Assembly (NCBI RefSeq): GCF_015163075.1
Contig: NZ_JADDXU010000002.1
Coordinates: 806,001-870,000, forward strand
Direction of reading: 5' to 3'
DNA length: 64,000 bases
DNA from: Streptomyces justiciae
GTDB taxonomy: Bacteria; Actinomycetota; Actinomycetes; Streptomycetales; Streptomycetaceae
Each line of letters starts with the position of its first letter. Within the stretch, counting starts at the first letter, position 1. A model generated the notes under the pieces. The model was not told the origin of the DNA and searched no databases. It saw nothing but the letters and a program-made list of their open reading frames with translations. The position numbers were made by a program, and so were the translations under genes. This document shows, in pieces, positions 42,453 to 50,407 of this stretch.

Positions 42453-43637
42453 CTAACGCTCGCCCGTGCCTGACACGACGGCAGCATACGGCGACCGCGG
42501 CGGCCGCCAGTCGGCGATGCCGTCGAAACCTCGCAGGAGGAGGGCCGGCCCGACCTGTGACAGCGCGGCGATCGCCGTGTCGCGTACGGCCATCAGGGCG
42601 CGGTTGCCGGTCATGTTCAGGCGGCTGATCCGGACGGCCTGGCGGGCGATGGACGTCGTACGGGGCAGGCGGGCGGCGGTGTAGGCGGGGAGGTCGTCGC
42701 AGTGGTGGGCGAGGACCACCGCGTCCTCCAGGGCCTGGTTGCCGCCCTGGCCGAGGGTCGGCGGCATGGCGTGGGCGGCGTCGCCGAGGAGGGCGACGCG
42801 GCCGCGGTGGAAGGCGGGCAGCGGGTCGGCGAGGTGGTGGACGTCGTGGCGCAGGACGTCCTCGGGGCGGGCGGCGGCGAGCACGGCGGGGATCGGGTCG
42901 TGCCAGTCGCCGTACCGGCGCAACAGTTCGGCCCGCTCGTCGTCGGGGGCGTGCTGTCCCGCCGGGGTCATGGCGGCGGCGTAGGCGTAGACCCGGCCGT
43001 CCTTGAGCGGGTGGGTGCCCCAGATGCGGCCGCGGCCCCAGGTCTCGTGGGAGGCGAACTCCACGCCGGGGACGGGGATCACCACGCGCCAGGTGGTGAA
43101 GCCGGAGTAGACGGCTCCGGGGTGGTCGGGGAAGAGCGCGTGCCGTACGGCGGAGCGGACGCCGTCGGCGGCGACGACCAGGTCGGCCTCCAGCTCGCCG
43201 TCGGGCGTCCGGACGCGGGCCGGGCGGTGGGCGTCGCCGGGGTCGAGGAGGGTCGACGCGGCGGCGGTGCGGACGGCGTCGGGCGGGAGCAGGGCGGCGA
43301 GGCTGGTGACGAGGGTGGCGCGGTGCAGCAGGACGAGGGGGCCGCCGAAGCGCTCGGCCGCGGCGGCGGCGCTGGTGCGGGAGAGCCAGCGGCCGCGGGG
43401 TGTGCGCAGTCCGCCGTCGCCCTGCCAGGCGGCCAGGTCACGGATCTCGTCGCCGATGCCGAGGACGTCCAGGGCGCGCAGCGCGTTGGGCGCGAGGGAG
43501 ATGGCGGCGCCGACGGGTTCGAGGGAGCGGGCCCGTTCCAGGACGGTGACCCGGTGGCCGCTCAGCCGCAGGGCGGCGGCCGCGGCCAGGCCACCGATGC
43601 CGCCTCCGATGACGACGACGTTCTTGGGCTGTGCCAT
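42453..43637 (-). CDS. FAD-dependent monooxygenase under TetR control
   Basis: 394 residues. GGGIGGLAAAAALRLSGH, VVAADGVRSAVRHALF and LLGDAAHAMPPTLGQGGNQALEDAV are complete group-A flavoprotein motifs. AGGAGGAG precedes the ATG. Resembles hydroxylases that act on aromatic substrates or tetracycline-like compounds (TetX-type), but the substrate is not predictable. Divergent from a TetR regulator with three palindromes between them, a classic inducible detoxification layout. Confidence 0.88.
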   Translation of the reverse strand: MAQPKNVVVIGGGIGGLAAAAALRLSGHRVTVLERARSLEPVGAAISLAPNALRALDVLGIGDEIRDLAAWQGDGGLRTPRGRWLSRTSAAAAAERFGGPLVLLHRATLVTSLAALLPPDAVRTAAASTLLDPGDAHRPARVRTPDGELEADLVVAADGVRSAVRHALFPDHPGAVYSGFTTWRVVIPVPGVEFASHETWGRGRIWGTHPLKDGRVYAYAAAMTPAGQHAPDDERAELLRRYGDWHDPIPAVLAAARPEDVLRHDVHHLADPLPAFHRGRVALLGDAAHAMPPTLGQGGNQALEDAVVLAHHCDDLPAYTAARLPRTTSIARQAVRISRLNMTGNRALMAVRDTAIAALSQVGPALLLRGFDGIADWRPPRSPYAAVVSGTGER

Positions 43638-43673
43638 GGCTCCTCCTGGGGCAGGGGTATCCGGCCACCTCGT

Positions 43674-43742
43674 CACTACAGGTGTAGTGACGAACGATGT
43701 CGAGATTACTACGCCTGTAGTGCGGATTACTACAGGCGTAGT
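43674..43742. promoter_or_regulatory. Three TetR operators
   Basis: O1 CACTACA-GG-TGTAGTG (43674-43689), O2 ACTACGCCTGTAGT (43708-43721), O3 ACTACAGGCGTAGT (43729-43742). O3 is the exact reverse complement of O2. Centres are 33 and 21 bp apart, close to three and two helical turns. Confidence 0.85.
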
Positions 43743-43756
43743 GCGACGGGTAGGTT
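43727..43756 (+). promoter_or_regulatory. Promoter of the tetR gene
   Basis: TTACTA (43727-43732), 18 nt, TAGGTT (43751-43756), seven bases to the ATG. Operator O3 covers the -35, so TetR should repress its own leaderless transcript. Confidence 0.55.
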
Positions 43757-43763
43757 GAGGCCC

Positions 43764-44369
43764 ATGGCCGTACGCACATCGACCGCCGCCGCCACGGGCG
43801 CCTCCCGCGGCGACCGCGTCGCCGACGCCGCCCTCGCGCTGCTCGCCGAGCGGGGCATGCGCGGTCTCACCCACCGGGCCGTCGACGAGGCGGCGGAGCT
43901 GCCGCCGGGGTCCACCTCCAATGTCGCCCGCACCCGCCAGGCCTTGCTGGAGCTGGCGGTACGACGGCTCGCCGACCGCGAGGCGAAGGTGCTGGGCCTG
44001 CACGAGATGCCGGCCCCCGACAGCGGTCTGCCCGCGATGGTGGACGCCTTGGCCCTGGCGACCCACCGCGCCCTGACCCGCAACCGCGAACTGACGCTGG
44101 CCCGCTACGAACTGGCCCTGGAGGCCACCCGCCGCCCCGAGCTGCGCGCCTACTTCGACGCGACCGGGGCCCGCTTCCGCGACCAGCTGAGCGTCCTCGT
44201 CACGGCGCTGGGCTCGACCGAGCCGGCCCGGCATGTGCTGTCCCTGGTGGCGTGGGCGGACGGGCTGATGTTCTCCTGCGTGGCCGGGGCGTTCGGGACG
44301 CAGGTGCCGAGCCTGGACGAAGTACGGGCGGGACTGCGGGAGTTGCTGGACGGCATGCTGGGGGCGTGA
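43764..44369 (+). CDS. TetR-family repressor
   Basis: 201 residues. N-terminal HTH (RVADAALALLAERGMRGLTHRAVDEAAELPPGSTSNVARTRQALLELAVRRLAD as the region, residues ~17-70) and an all-helical ligand-binding domain. Divergent from the FAD monooxygenase/Gfo operon and flanked by three matching operators, so autorepression plus operon control is the natural reading. Confidence 0.9.
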   Translation: MAVRTSTAAATGASRGDRVADAALALLAERGMRGLTHRAVDEAAELPPGSTSNVARTRQALLELAVRRLADREAKVLGLHEMPAPDSGLPAMVDALALATHRALTRNRELTLARYELALEATRRPELRAYFDATGARFRDQLSVLVTALGSTEPARHVLSLVAWADGLMFSCVAGAFGTQVPSLDEVRAGLRELLDGMLGA

Positions 44370-44499
44370 ACCCGCGCGTCGGCGGCCCCGCGTCGCCGTC
44401 ACCCCTGGCGGTGCCGCGCCCTCCGTACGGGGCCGGAGATCACCCGTGCGGGGCAACCTGCGCTTGTCCGCTGTCCCGAACCCGGCGGTAAGCAGCAGA

Positions 44500-44994
44500 G
44501 TGACGCAGGTGCATCGAACGACGACCACCGCAACGCTCCTGGTCACCGTGGCTGTCTCGGCCCTCTCCGGCTGTGTGACGGTCCAGCGACCGGTCGCCCC
44601 GGGCCCACCGGCGGCGCCCTCCCTGCCGGCGGCGCCCCGACCGGACGGTCAGGCCGAGCCGCAGATCGTGCAGGCGCCGGCGCGGGAGGCCCTGGAGCTC
44701 ATCGGCCCGTCCCGCGAGGCGAAACCCGGGGCGCCCGCCACGCACCGGGCGGCGCCGCCGTCGCCCACGCAGGAGCAGGCACCGCGGCAGCAGCCACCGC
44801 GCGCACACCCCGAGCACCCCGCCCACCCGGCGCATCCCGAGACCCGCCGGCCGCCGCATCCGCACGTCGAGATCCCCGACGTGGCGACGGCGGTGCCGAA
44901 GAACCCGGATGTCTGCGGCCTCGGCAAGCGGTACGGCGGCTGGCGCAAGGACAGCCCGGAGGCGAGGATCTGCGAGCAGACGTACGGGCGTTAG
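44500..44994 (+). CDS. Proline/histidine-rich lipoprotein
   Basis: 164 residues. Signal peptide TTTTATLLVTVAVSALSGC with lipobox LSGC, then a long disordered Pro/Ala-rich region (HPEHPAHPAHPETRRPPHPHVE) and a C-terminal conserved patch (NPDVCGLGKRYGGWRKDSPEARICEQTYG) with two cysteines. GTG at 44500; GTG at 44509 also possible. A surface-exposed spacer protein presenting a small C-terminal module, function unknown. The TAG stop is the start of MITE copy B. Confidence 0.72.
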   Translation: MTQVHRTTTTATLLVTVAVSALSGCVTVQRPVAPGPPAAPSLPAAPRPDGQAEPQIVQAPAREALELIGPSREAKPGAPATHRAAPPSPTQEQAPRQQPPRAHPEHPAHPAHPETRRPPHPHVEIPDVATAVPKNPDVCGLGKRYGGWRKDSPEARICEQTYGR

Positions 44995-45076
44995 GGCCTG
45001 TCCGGCGGATCAGACCGCAGAAGAGCCGCGACGCCTCGCCCCGCGTCCGCGACATGATCCGCCGGACAGGCCCTTA
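44992..45076. mobile_element. MITE-like palindromic element, copy B
   Basis: Short version of copy A: left end 44992-45012 (TA then GGGCCTGTCCGGCGGATCA), right end 45055-45076, perfect apart from one extra T. Only about 42 bp lie between. Again between convergent genes, and again its first bases supply the upstream stop codon. Confidence 0.75.
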
Positions 45077-45090
45077 GGCCCTCCGCAGGC

Positions 45091-45621
45091 TCACGGGCGC
45101 TGTCTCGGCGGCGCCCATCCGCCCTCCCCCGGCGACCCCTCCCCCAGCCGCAGCTCCAGTCGGCTGATCGCGGCGCGCACCCCGTCGCCGTAGCTGTCGT
45201 CGGCGAGGGCGTCCGCTGCTCCGCGCGCCCGGCGGAGGTGGGTGCGGGCGGCGTCGGAGCGGTCGAGTTTCACGTAGTCGGCGGCCAGATTGAGATGCAG
45301 CGAGGGATACAGGGCGCGCACCGCCAGCGTGCTCTCGTGCTCGGCGAGGCGGTCGTCGGTGAGTTCCTCGGCGGCCGTCAACGCCCGCAAATCCCAGGCC
45401 AGTTCGTCCGAGGGGTCGTCCTGGGCGTCAGCCATGTAGTGGGCGAGGGTGCAGCGGTGCAGCGGGTCGCCGTCCTCGCCGATCTCCGCCCACAGGTCCA
45501 GGAAGCGGTGCCGGGCCTCCTCACGGTCCCCCGCGTGATGCAACATGACGACCTGCCCGATCCGCGTCATCACGGCATCCGGCGCCGCCTGCTCCTGTCG
45601 CTCCGCCACCGCGTCCTCCAC
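45091..45621 (-). CDS. TPR-like hypothetical protein
   Basis: 176 residues, helical: MLHHAGDREEARHRFLDLWAEIGEDGDPLHRCTLAHYMADAQ, LHLNLAADYVKLDRSDAARTHLRRARGAADALADD. TPR-like interaction module of unknown role, similar in kind to the 415-residue protein at 36501. Cytosolic. Confidence 0.75.
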   Translation of the reverse strand: MEDAVAERQEQAAPDAVMTRIGQVVMLHHAGDREEARHRFLDLWAEIGEDGDPLHRCTLAHYMADAQDDPSDELAWDLRALTAAEELTDDRLAEHESTLAVRALYPSLHLNLAADYVKLDRSDAARTHLRRARGAADALADDSYGDGVRAAISRLELRLGEGSPGEGGWAPPRQRP

Positions 45622-45682
45622 ACCCTCGGGCCGTCCTGTCCCGCCCGACGCTAATCGGGAGCACTGACAATCACGGCGAGGC

Positions 45683-45707
45683 GGGGCCGACCCGGTGGAT
45701 CGGCCCC
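45683..45707 (-). terminator. Terminator hairpin after ung
   Basis: GGGGCCGA (45683-45690), 9-nt loop, TCGGCCCC (45700-45707), starting 9 bp past the ung stop on the minus strand. Confidence 0.65.
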
Positions 45708-45716
45708 GGGAGCAGG

Positions 45717-46400
45717 TCAGCCCAGGTTGGGGATCGTCCAGTCGATCGGCTCGTGGCCCTGGAGCGCCACCGCCGCGTTGATCTGGGTGAAGGGGCGGGA
45801 GCCGAAGAACTTCTTCGCCGACAGGGGCGAGGGGTGGGCGCCCTTCACGACCACGTGCCGGGTCTCGTCGATCAGCGGGAGCTTCTTCTGGGCGTAGTTG
45901 CCCCAGAGGACGAAGACCGCCGGGTCGGGCCGGTCGGCCACCGCGCGGATGACCGCGTCGGTGAACTTCTCCCAGCCCTTGCCCTTGTGCGAGTTGGCCT
46001 CACCGGAGCGGACGGTGAGCACCGCGTTGAGCAGCAGGACGCCCTGCTGGGCCCACGGCAGCAGATAGCCGTTGTCCGGGATCGGGGTGCCCAGCTCCTC
46101 CTTCATCTCCTTGTAGATGTTCCGCAGGGAGGGCGGGGTCTTCACACCGGGACGGACCGAGAAGCACAGGCCGTGGCCCTGGCCCTCGCCGTGGTACGGG
46201 TCCTGACCGAGGATCAGGACCTTCACCTGGTCGTACGGCGTCGCGTCGAGCGCGGCGAAGACCTCCTCGCGCGGCGGAAAGACGGGACCCTTCGCCCGCT
46301 CCTCCTCGACGAACTCGGTCAGCTCCTTGAAGTAGGGCTGCTGGAGCTCGTCGCCCAGGACCCCGCGCCAGGACTCGGGCAGCATGGCGATGTCGGTCAC
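45717..46400 (-). CDS. ung: Uracil-DNA glycosylase
   Basis: 227 residues, family 1. Water-activating loop GQDPYHGEGQGHGLCFS and leucine/HPSPLS loop (KGAHPSPLSAKKFF) are intact. Removes uracil from DNA in base-excision repair. GTG at 46400 (VTDIAMLPESW) has AAGGA 8 nt upstream; a GTG at 46427 lengthens the protein by nine residues without an SD. Streptomyces carry more than one ung; recalled synteny suggests SCO1343. Confidence 0.95.
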   Translation of the reverse strand: MTDIAMLPESWRGVLGDELQQPYFKELTEFVEEERAKGPVFPPREEVFAALDATPYDQVKVLILGQDPYHGEGQGHGLCFSVRPGVKTPPSLRNIYKEMKEELGTPIPDNGYLLPWAQQGVLLLNAVLTVRSGEANSHKGKGWEKFTDAVIRAVADRPDPAVFVLWGNYAQKKLPLIDETRHVVVKGAHPSPLSAKKFFGSRPFTQINAAVALQGHEPIDWTIPNLG

Positions 46401-46489
46401 GTCAACGTCCTTATGTCGTGCGGTCACTTCAGTGCTCAGAACCTACAGGCGACCACTGACAACGGACCGCACACCCTCAAAGCCCCCAC

Positions 46490-48070
46490 TCACCAGCTCG
46501 TCTTGCGGTACAGCTCGCCCATCATCATGATCGTCGACGGGTCCAGGGCCGTCTCGCCGCCGGAGATGTCGTCGTTCGCGGCGACGTACTGCCGGCCCTG
46601 CCACAGCGGCAGCAGCCGGGCGTCGTCGGTGATGATCTGCTGGGCCTCCTCGAAGTCCTTGACCACGTTGGCGCGGTCGCTCTGGCGGCGCGAGCGCGGC
46701 AGCAGGGTGCCGGTGATCTCGGGCTGCGGGTAGGGCGTGCCGAGGGCGTTCTTGTCGCCGACGAAGGGAGAGATGAAGTTGTCGGCGTCCGGGAAGTCGG
46801 GGAACCAGCCGCGCCCGAACACGGGGTACTCGCCGTTCTGGTAGCCGGTGACGTAGGTCTTCCAGGGGCGGCTCTTGAGGGTGATCTCGAAGAGGCCGGA
46901 GTCCTCCAGCTGGCTCTTCAGCTCCTCGAACTCGGCCTTGGTGGCGGAGCCGTAGCGGTCGGTGGTGTACCAGAGGGTGAGCGGGACGGTCTGGGTGATG
47001 CCGGCGTCCTGGAGGATCTTCTTGGCCTTGGCGACGCTGGGGTTGCCGTAGTCGTCGAAGAAGCCGGTGGTGTGGCCGGTGAGGCCCTTCGGGACCATCG
47101 AGTACAGCGGCTCGACGGTGTCCTTGTAGACCTTGTGCGCGATCGCCCCGCGGTCGACGATCTGGGCGACGGCCTTGCGGACGGCGAGCTTGCCGGCCCA
47201 GGGGTCCTTCGGGTTGAACACCAGGTAGCTGATCTCGGTGCCGGAGCCGTCGAAGAGCTGGAGGTCGGTGTCGTTCTGCTCCTTGTCCAGGCTGACGACG
47301 TCGTCGGCGCCCAGTCCGCGGAAGGCGACGTCGAGGGAGCCGTCCTTCAGGCCCTGCACCATGGGCGCGGATTCCTTGAAGTAGCGGATGGTCACCGCGT
47401 CGTTCTTGCGCTCGGCGTACCCGTCGTAGTCGCCGTACTTGACGAGTTCGGCCTTGTCCTCGCTGTACGACTTGAGGGTGTACGGCCCGGAGCCGACGAT
47501 GCTGTCGCCCTTGCGCAGCGCGTCGGCCGGGTACTCGTCGGGGTCGACGATCGACATGGCGGGGGTGGCGAGGACGAACGGGAAGGTCGCGTCGGGCTTG
47601 TTGAGGTGGAAGACGACCTCGCGCTCGCCGAGCGCCTGGACGCGTTCGAGGCTGCCGAGGAGACCGGCGGGGCCACCGTTGACGTTGATCTTCCCGATCC
47701 GGTCGATGGAGTGCTTGACGGCCTTGGCGTCGAGCGTGTCGCCGTTGGAGAACTTCAGGCCCTCGCGCAGCTTGCAGCTGTAGACGCGGTTCGCGTTGTC
47801 GGTGAACTTGCAGCTCTCGGCGGCGTCGGGCTGGGGCGTGGTGGCGCCGGAGGGATAGCTGAGGAGGGTCTGGTAGATGTTGCGGAACAGCTCCCAGGAG
47901 CTGTCCCAGGAGGCGGCGGGGTCCAGGGTGCTGGGGGCGCTGGTGGTCCCGACGACGATCGGCCCCTGGTCGTCGGAGGAGTCCGACGACAGGACACCGC
48001 ACCCGGCCACCAGCGACGATATGGACGCGAAGGCCGCCATCCGACGAAGGCCTCGGTTCCGGTTGAACAC
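46490..48070 (-). CDS. Peptide-type ABC substrate-binding lipoprotein (family 5)
   Basis: 526 residues. Lipoprotein signal ending SLVAGC, then the extracellular solute-binding family 5 pattern: TLDPAASWDSSWELFRNIYQTLLSY, REGLKFSNGDTLDAKAVKHSIDRI, PYTLKSYSEDKAELVKY. Binds oligopeptides or related solutes outside the membrane. No permease or ATPase genes are adjacent, so it is an orphan. GTG at 48070 gives GAGGAG the correct 7-nt spacing. Confidence 0.9.
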   Translation of the reverse strand: MFNRNRGLRRMAAFASISSLVAGCGVLSSDSSDDQGPIVVGTTSAPSTLDPAASWDSSWELFRNIYQTLLSYPSGATTPQPDAAESCKFTDNANRVYSCKLREGLKFSNGDTLDAKAVKHSIDRIGKINVNGGPAGLLGSLERVQALGEREVVFHLNKPDATFPFVLATPAMSIVDPDEYPADALRKGDSIVGSGPYTLKSYSEDKAELVKYGDYDGYAERKNDAVTIRYFKESAPMVQGLKDGSLDVAFRGLGADDVVSLDKEQNDTDLQLFDGSGTEISYLVFNPKDPWAGKLAVRKAVAQIVDRGAIAHKVYKDTVEPLYSMVPKGLTGHTTGFFDDYGNPSVAKAKKILQDAGITQTVPLTLWYTTDRYGSATKAEFEELKSQLEDSGLFEITLKSRPWKTYVTGYQNGEYPVFGRGWFPDFPDADNFISPFVGDKNALGTPYPQPEITGTLLPRSRRQSDRANVVKDFEEAQQIITDDARLLPLWQGRQYVAANDDISGGETALDPSTIMMMGELYRKTSW

Positions 48071-48092
48071 GCGCACGCTCCTCGATCTGCCA

Positions 48093-48114
48093 TGCCAAGG
48101 GTTGGCAGACCATA
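48093..48114 (-). promoter_or_regulatory. Promoter and operator of the binding-protein gene
   Basis: Minus-strand -10 TATGGT (48109-48114) is immediately followed at the expected +1 by the perfect inverted repeat TGCCAA-N3-TTGGCA (48093-48107). Confidence 0.5.
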
Positions 48115-48236
48115 CCGCAGCCTCGGGCGAGCCGAACCGGGTCTTCCGGCTGGTTCTCGACCGCTGAGATCGCGGCAACGCTGTCAGGAGTCTGTGCGGT
48201 TGTTGTACGTCCCCGTGTGGGTTGTTTGTACGTCGA

Positions 48237-48269
48237 CACGGGCGCCGTTTCTGTCGAGCGGCGCCCGTG
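48237..48269 (-). terminator. Terminator of the SDR operon
   Basis: CACGGGCGCCG (48237-48247), 11-nt loop, CGGCGCCCGTG (48259-48269): a perfect 11-bp stem starting 18 bp past the SDR stop. Confidence 0.8.
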
Positions 48270-48287
48270 CCGGTCGTACGTCGTGGG

Positions 48288-49055
48288 TCAGCCGACGCCG
48301 GCGTTGAGGAAGATGCCGCCGTCGACGACGAGGGTCTGGCCGGTGATCCAGGCGGACTGCTCGGAGGTGAGGAACTCCGCGGCGCCGCCGATGTCGGAGG
48401 GCACGCCGAGCCGGGCGAGCGGGTAGGAGGCCGCGGCCTCCTCCTCCCGGCCCTCGTACAGGGCCTGGGCGAACTTGGTCTTCACGACGGCCGGGGCGAT
48501 CGCGTTGACCCGCACCTTGGGCGCGAACTCGTGGGCGAGCTGCTGGGTCAGGTTGATCATCGCGGCCTTGCTGACGCCGTAGGCGGCGATGAAGGGCGAG
48601 GGCGCGATGCCCGCGACGGAGGCGATGTTGACGATCGCGCCGCCGTTGTCCTTCTGCCAGGCGTGCCAGGTCTTCTGCGCGAAGCCGAGCGCCGAGATCA
48701 CGTTGGTCTCGAACACCTTGCGGGCCACGTTCAGGTCGAGGTCGGCGATCGGGCCGAACACCGGGTTGGTGCCGGCGTTGTTGACCAGGAAGTCGACGCG
48801 GCCGAAGGCCTCCATGGCGCGCTCGACGGCGACGGCCTGGTGGGCCTCGTCGTGGGCCTTGCCGGCGACGCCGATGACGCGGTCGGCGCCGAGCTGCTCG
48901 ACGGCCTCCTTGAGGGCGTCCTCGTTGCGGCCGGTGATGACGACCCGGTCACCGCGGGCGACGAGCGCCTCGGCGACGCCGTAGCCGATGCCGCGGCTGG
49001 CGCCCGTGACGAGGGCGACCTTGCCGGAGAGTTCGGGGAGTTCCACCGAAGTCAT
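48288..49055 (-). CDS. SDR-family 3-oxoacyl-ACP reductase-like, second gene
   Basis: 255 residues. Classical SDR: GASRGIG cofactor site, NNAG, catalytic S and YGVSK, C-terminal Rossmann closure TGQTLVVDGG. NADPH-dependent reduction of 3-oxoacyl or related carbonyl substrates. Twelve bp downstream of the paralogous SDR gene, so operonic. Recalled as SCO1345/1346-like. Confidence 0.88.
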   Translation of the reverse strand: MTSVELPELSGKVALVTGASRGIGYGVAEALVARGDRVVITGRNEDALKEAVEQLGADRVIGVAGKAHDEAHQAVAVERAMEAFGRVDFLVNNAGTNPVFGPIADLDLNVARKVFETNVISALGFAQKTWHAWQKDNGGAIVNIASVAGIAPSPFIAAYGVSKAAMINLTQQLAHEFAPKVRVNAIAPAVVKTKFAQALYEGREEEAAASYPLARLGVPSDIGGAAEFLTSEQSAWITGQTLVVDGGIFLNAGVG

Positions 49056-49067
49056 GTTCCTGTTCCC

Positions 49068-49829
49068 CTAGTCGAGCGGTCCGCCGGCCACGTACAGCAC
49101 CTGGCCGGAGACGAAGCCGGCGGCCTCGTTGGTGAAGAAGGCGATGGCGTTGGCGATGTCGTCGGGCTCGCCGACGCGGGCCACCGGGATCTGGGTGGCG
49201 GCGGCGGCCTTGAACTCCTCGAAGCCCATGCCGACGCGGGCGGCGGTGGCCGCGGTCATGTCGGTGGCGATGAAGCCGGGGGCGACGGCGTTGGCGGTGA
49301 TGCCGAACTTGCCGAGCTCGATGGCGAGGGTCTTGGTGAAGCCCTGCAGACCGGCCTTGGCGGCGGAGTAGTTGGCCTGGCCGCGGTTGCCGAGCGCGGA
49401 GGACGAGGACAGGTTGACCACGCGGCCGAAGCCGGCGTCGACCATGTGCTTCTGGACGTACTTCGTCATCAGGAAGGAGCCGCGCAGGTGCACGTTGAGG
49501 ACGGTGTCCCAGTCCGAGGCGCTCATCTTGAACAGCAGGTTGTCGCGGAGCACGCCCGCGTTGTTGACGAGGATGGTCGGCGCGCCCAGCTCCTCGACGA
49601 CCCGCGCGACCGCGGCCTCGACCTGCGCCTCGTCGGAGACGTCCGCGCCGACCGCGATCGCCTTGCCGCCGGCTGCGGTGATCTTCTCGACGGTGTCCTT
49701 GCAGGCGGCCTCGTCGAGGTCGATCACGGCGACCGCGCGGCCCTCGGCGGCCAGTCGTACGGCGGTGGCCGCGCCGATGCCGCGCGCGGCACCGGTGACG
49801 ATCGCTACCCGCTGCTCAGTGGTGGACAT
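49068..49829 (-). CDS. SDR-family 3-oxoacyl-ACP reductase-like (FabG), first gene
   Basis: 253 residues. GAARGIG, NNAGV, S-YSAAK catalytic set and IATDMT-like FabG text (APGFIATDMT). Closer to true FabG than its neighbour, so fatty-acid or polyketide chain reduction is likely. ATG at 49829 has GAGGAGAAG at proper spacing. First gene of a two-SDR operon. Confidence 0.9.
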   Translation of the reverse strand: MSTTEQRVAIVTGAARGIGAATAVRLAAEGRAVAVIDLDEAACKDTVEKITAAGGKAIAVGADVSDEAQVEAAVARVVEELGAPTILVNNAGVLRDNLLFKMSASDWDTVLNVHLRGSFLMTKYVQKHMVDAGFGRVVNLSSSSALGNRGQANYSAAKAGLQGFTKTLAIELGKFGITANAVAPGFIATDMTAATAARVGMGFEEFKAAAATQIPVARVGEPDDIANAIAFFTNEAAGFVSGQVLYVAGGPLD

Positions 49830-49883
49830 TGCTGCTTCTCCTCGCCCTTGAAGAATGTGCGGCCCGGTCGGTGAGCGACCGCT

Positions 49884-49912
49884 TAGTACCTTCGGCAGAC
49901 GTGACGCTAGAA
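49884..49912 (-). promoter_or_regulatory. Promoter of the SDR operon
   Basis: TTCTAG (49907-49912), 17 nt, TACTAA (49884-49889) on the minus strand, giving a leader of about 50 nt. Confidence 0.5.
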
Positions 49913-49957
49913 GGCCTGGCACCCGGTGTCAACGCCACGCGGCCCGGGTGTGATCCA

Positions 49958-50407
49958 TTACCTGACCAGGAGGTCCAGCAACCGCTCGGTCTCGGCCGCC
50001 GGATCGAGCGTGAGCCCGGTGTGCACGGGACCCGGCTGGACGACGGTGGAGCGGGGCGCGATCAGCCAGCGGAAGCGCCGTCCGGCGTCGTCGGAGGCGG
50101 CCTGACCGGCGCTGTCCCCGCCACCGCAGACCCGCTCGACTGCGCTCAGTGCCGCCCTGATGCCGGCCACGTCGGCGCTCGGGTCGAGGGCGCGCAGCCG
50201 GGCCTCGTCGAGGTGGGTGCGGGCTCCGACGTACCCCTTCGCGCGGCAGTAGACGAGCACCCCGGCGTTGATGCACTCGCCGCGTTCCACGCGCGGGACG
50301 ACGCGCAGCAGGACGTACTCGAAGACGTCCCGGTCGTTGCCCTCGCCACCCTTGATGATGTGGCGCTCGACCACGCTGCCGGCCATGTGGATGTGGCGCT
50401 CGCTCAT
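49958..50407 (-). CDS. DUF3037-family protein, paired with HipA-like kinase
   Basis: 149 residues. DUF3037 pattern: FEYVLLRVVPRVERGECINAGVLVYCRAKGYVGAR near residues 29-63. ATG overlaps the upstream kinase stop (ATGA). The pair is a recurrent two-gene module in bacteria; the DUF3037 role is unknown. The obligate coupling argues for a physical or regulatory link. Confidence 0.85.
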   Translation of the reverse strand: MSERHIHMAGSVVERHIIKGGEGNDRDVFEYVLLRVVPRVERGECINAGVLVYCRAKGYVGARTHLDEARLRALDPSADVAGIRAALSAVERVCGGGDSAGQAASDDAGRRFRWLIAPRSTVVQPGPVHTGLTLDPAAETERLLDLLVR

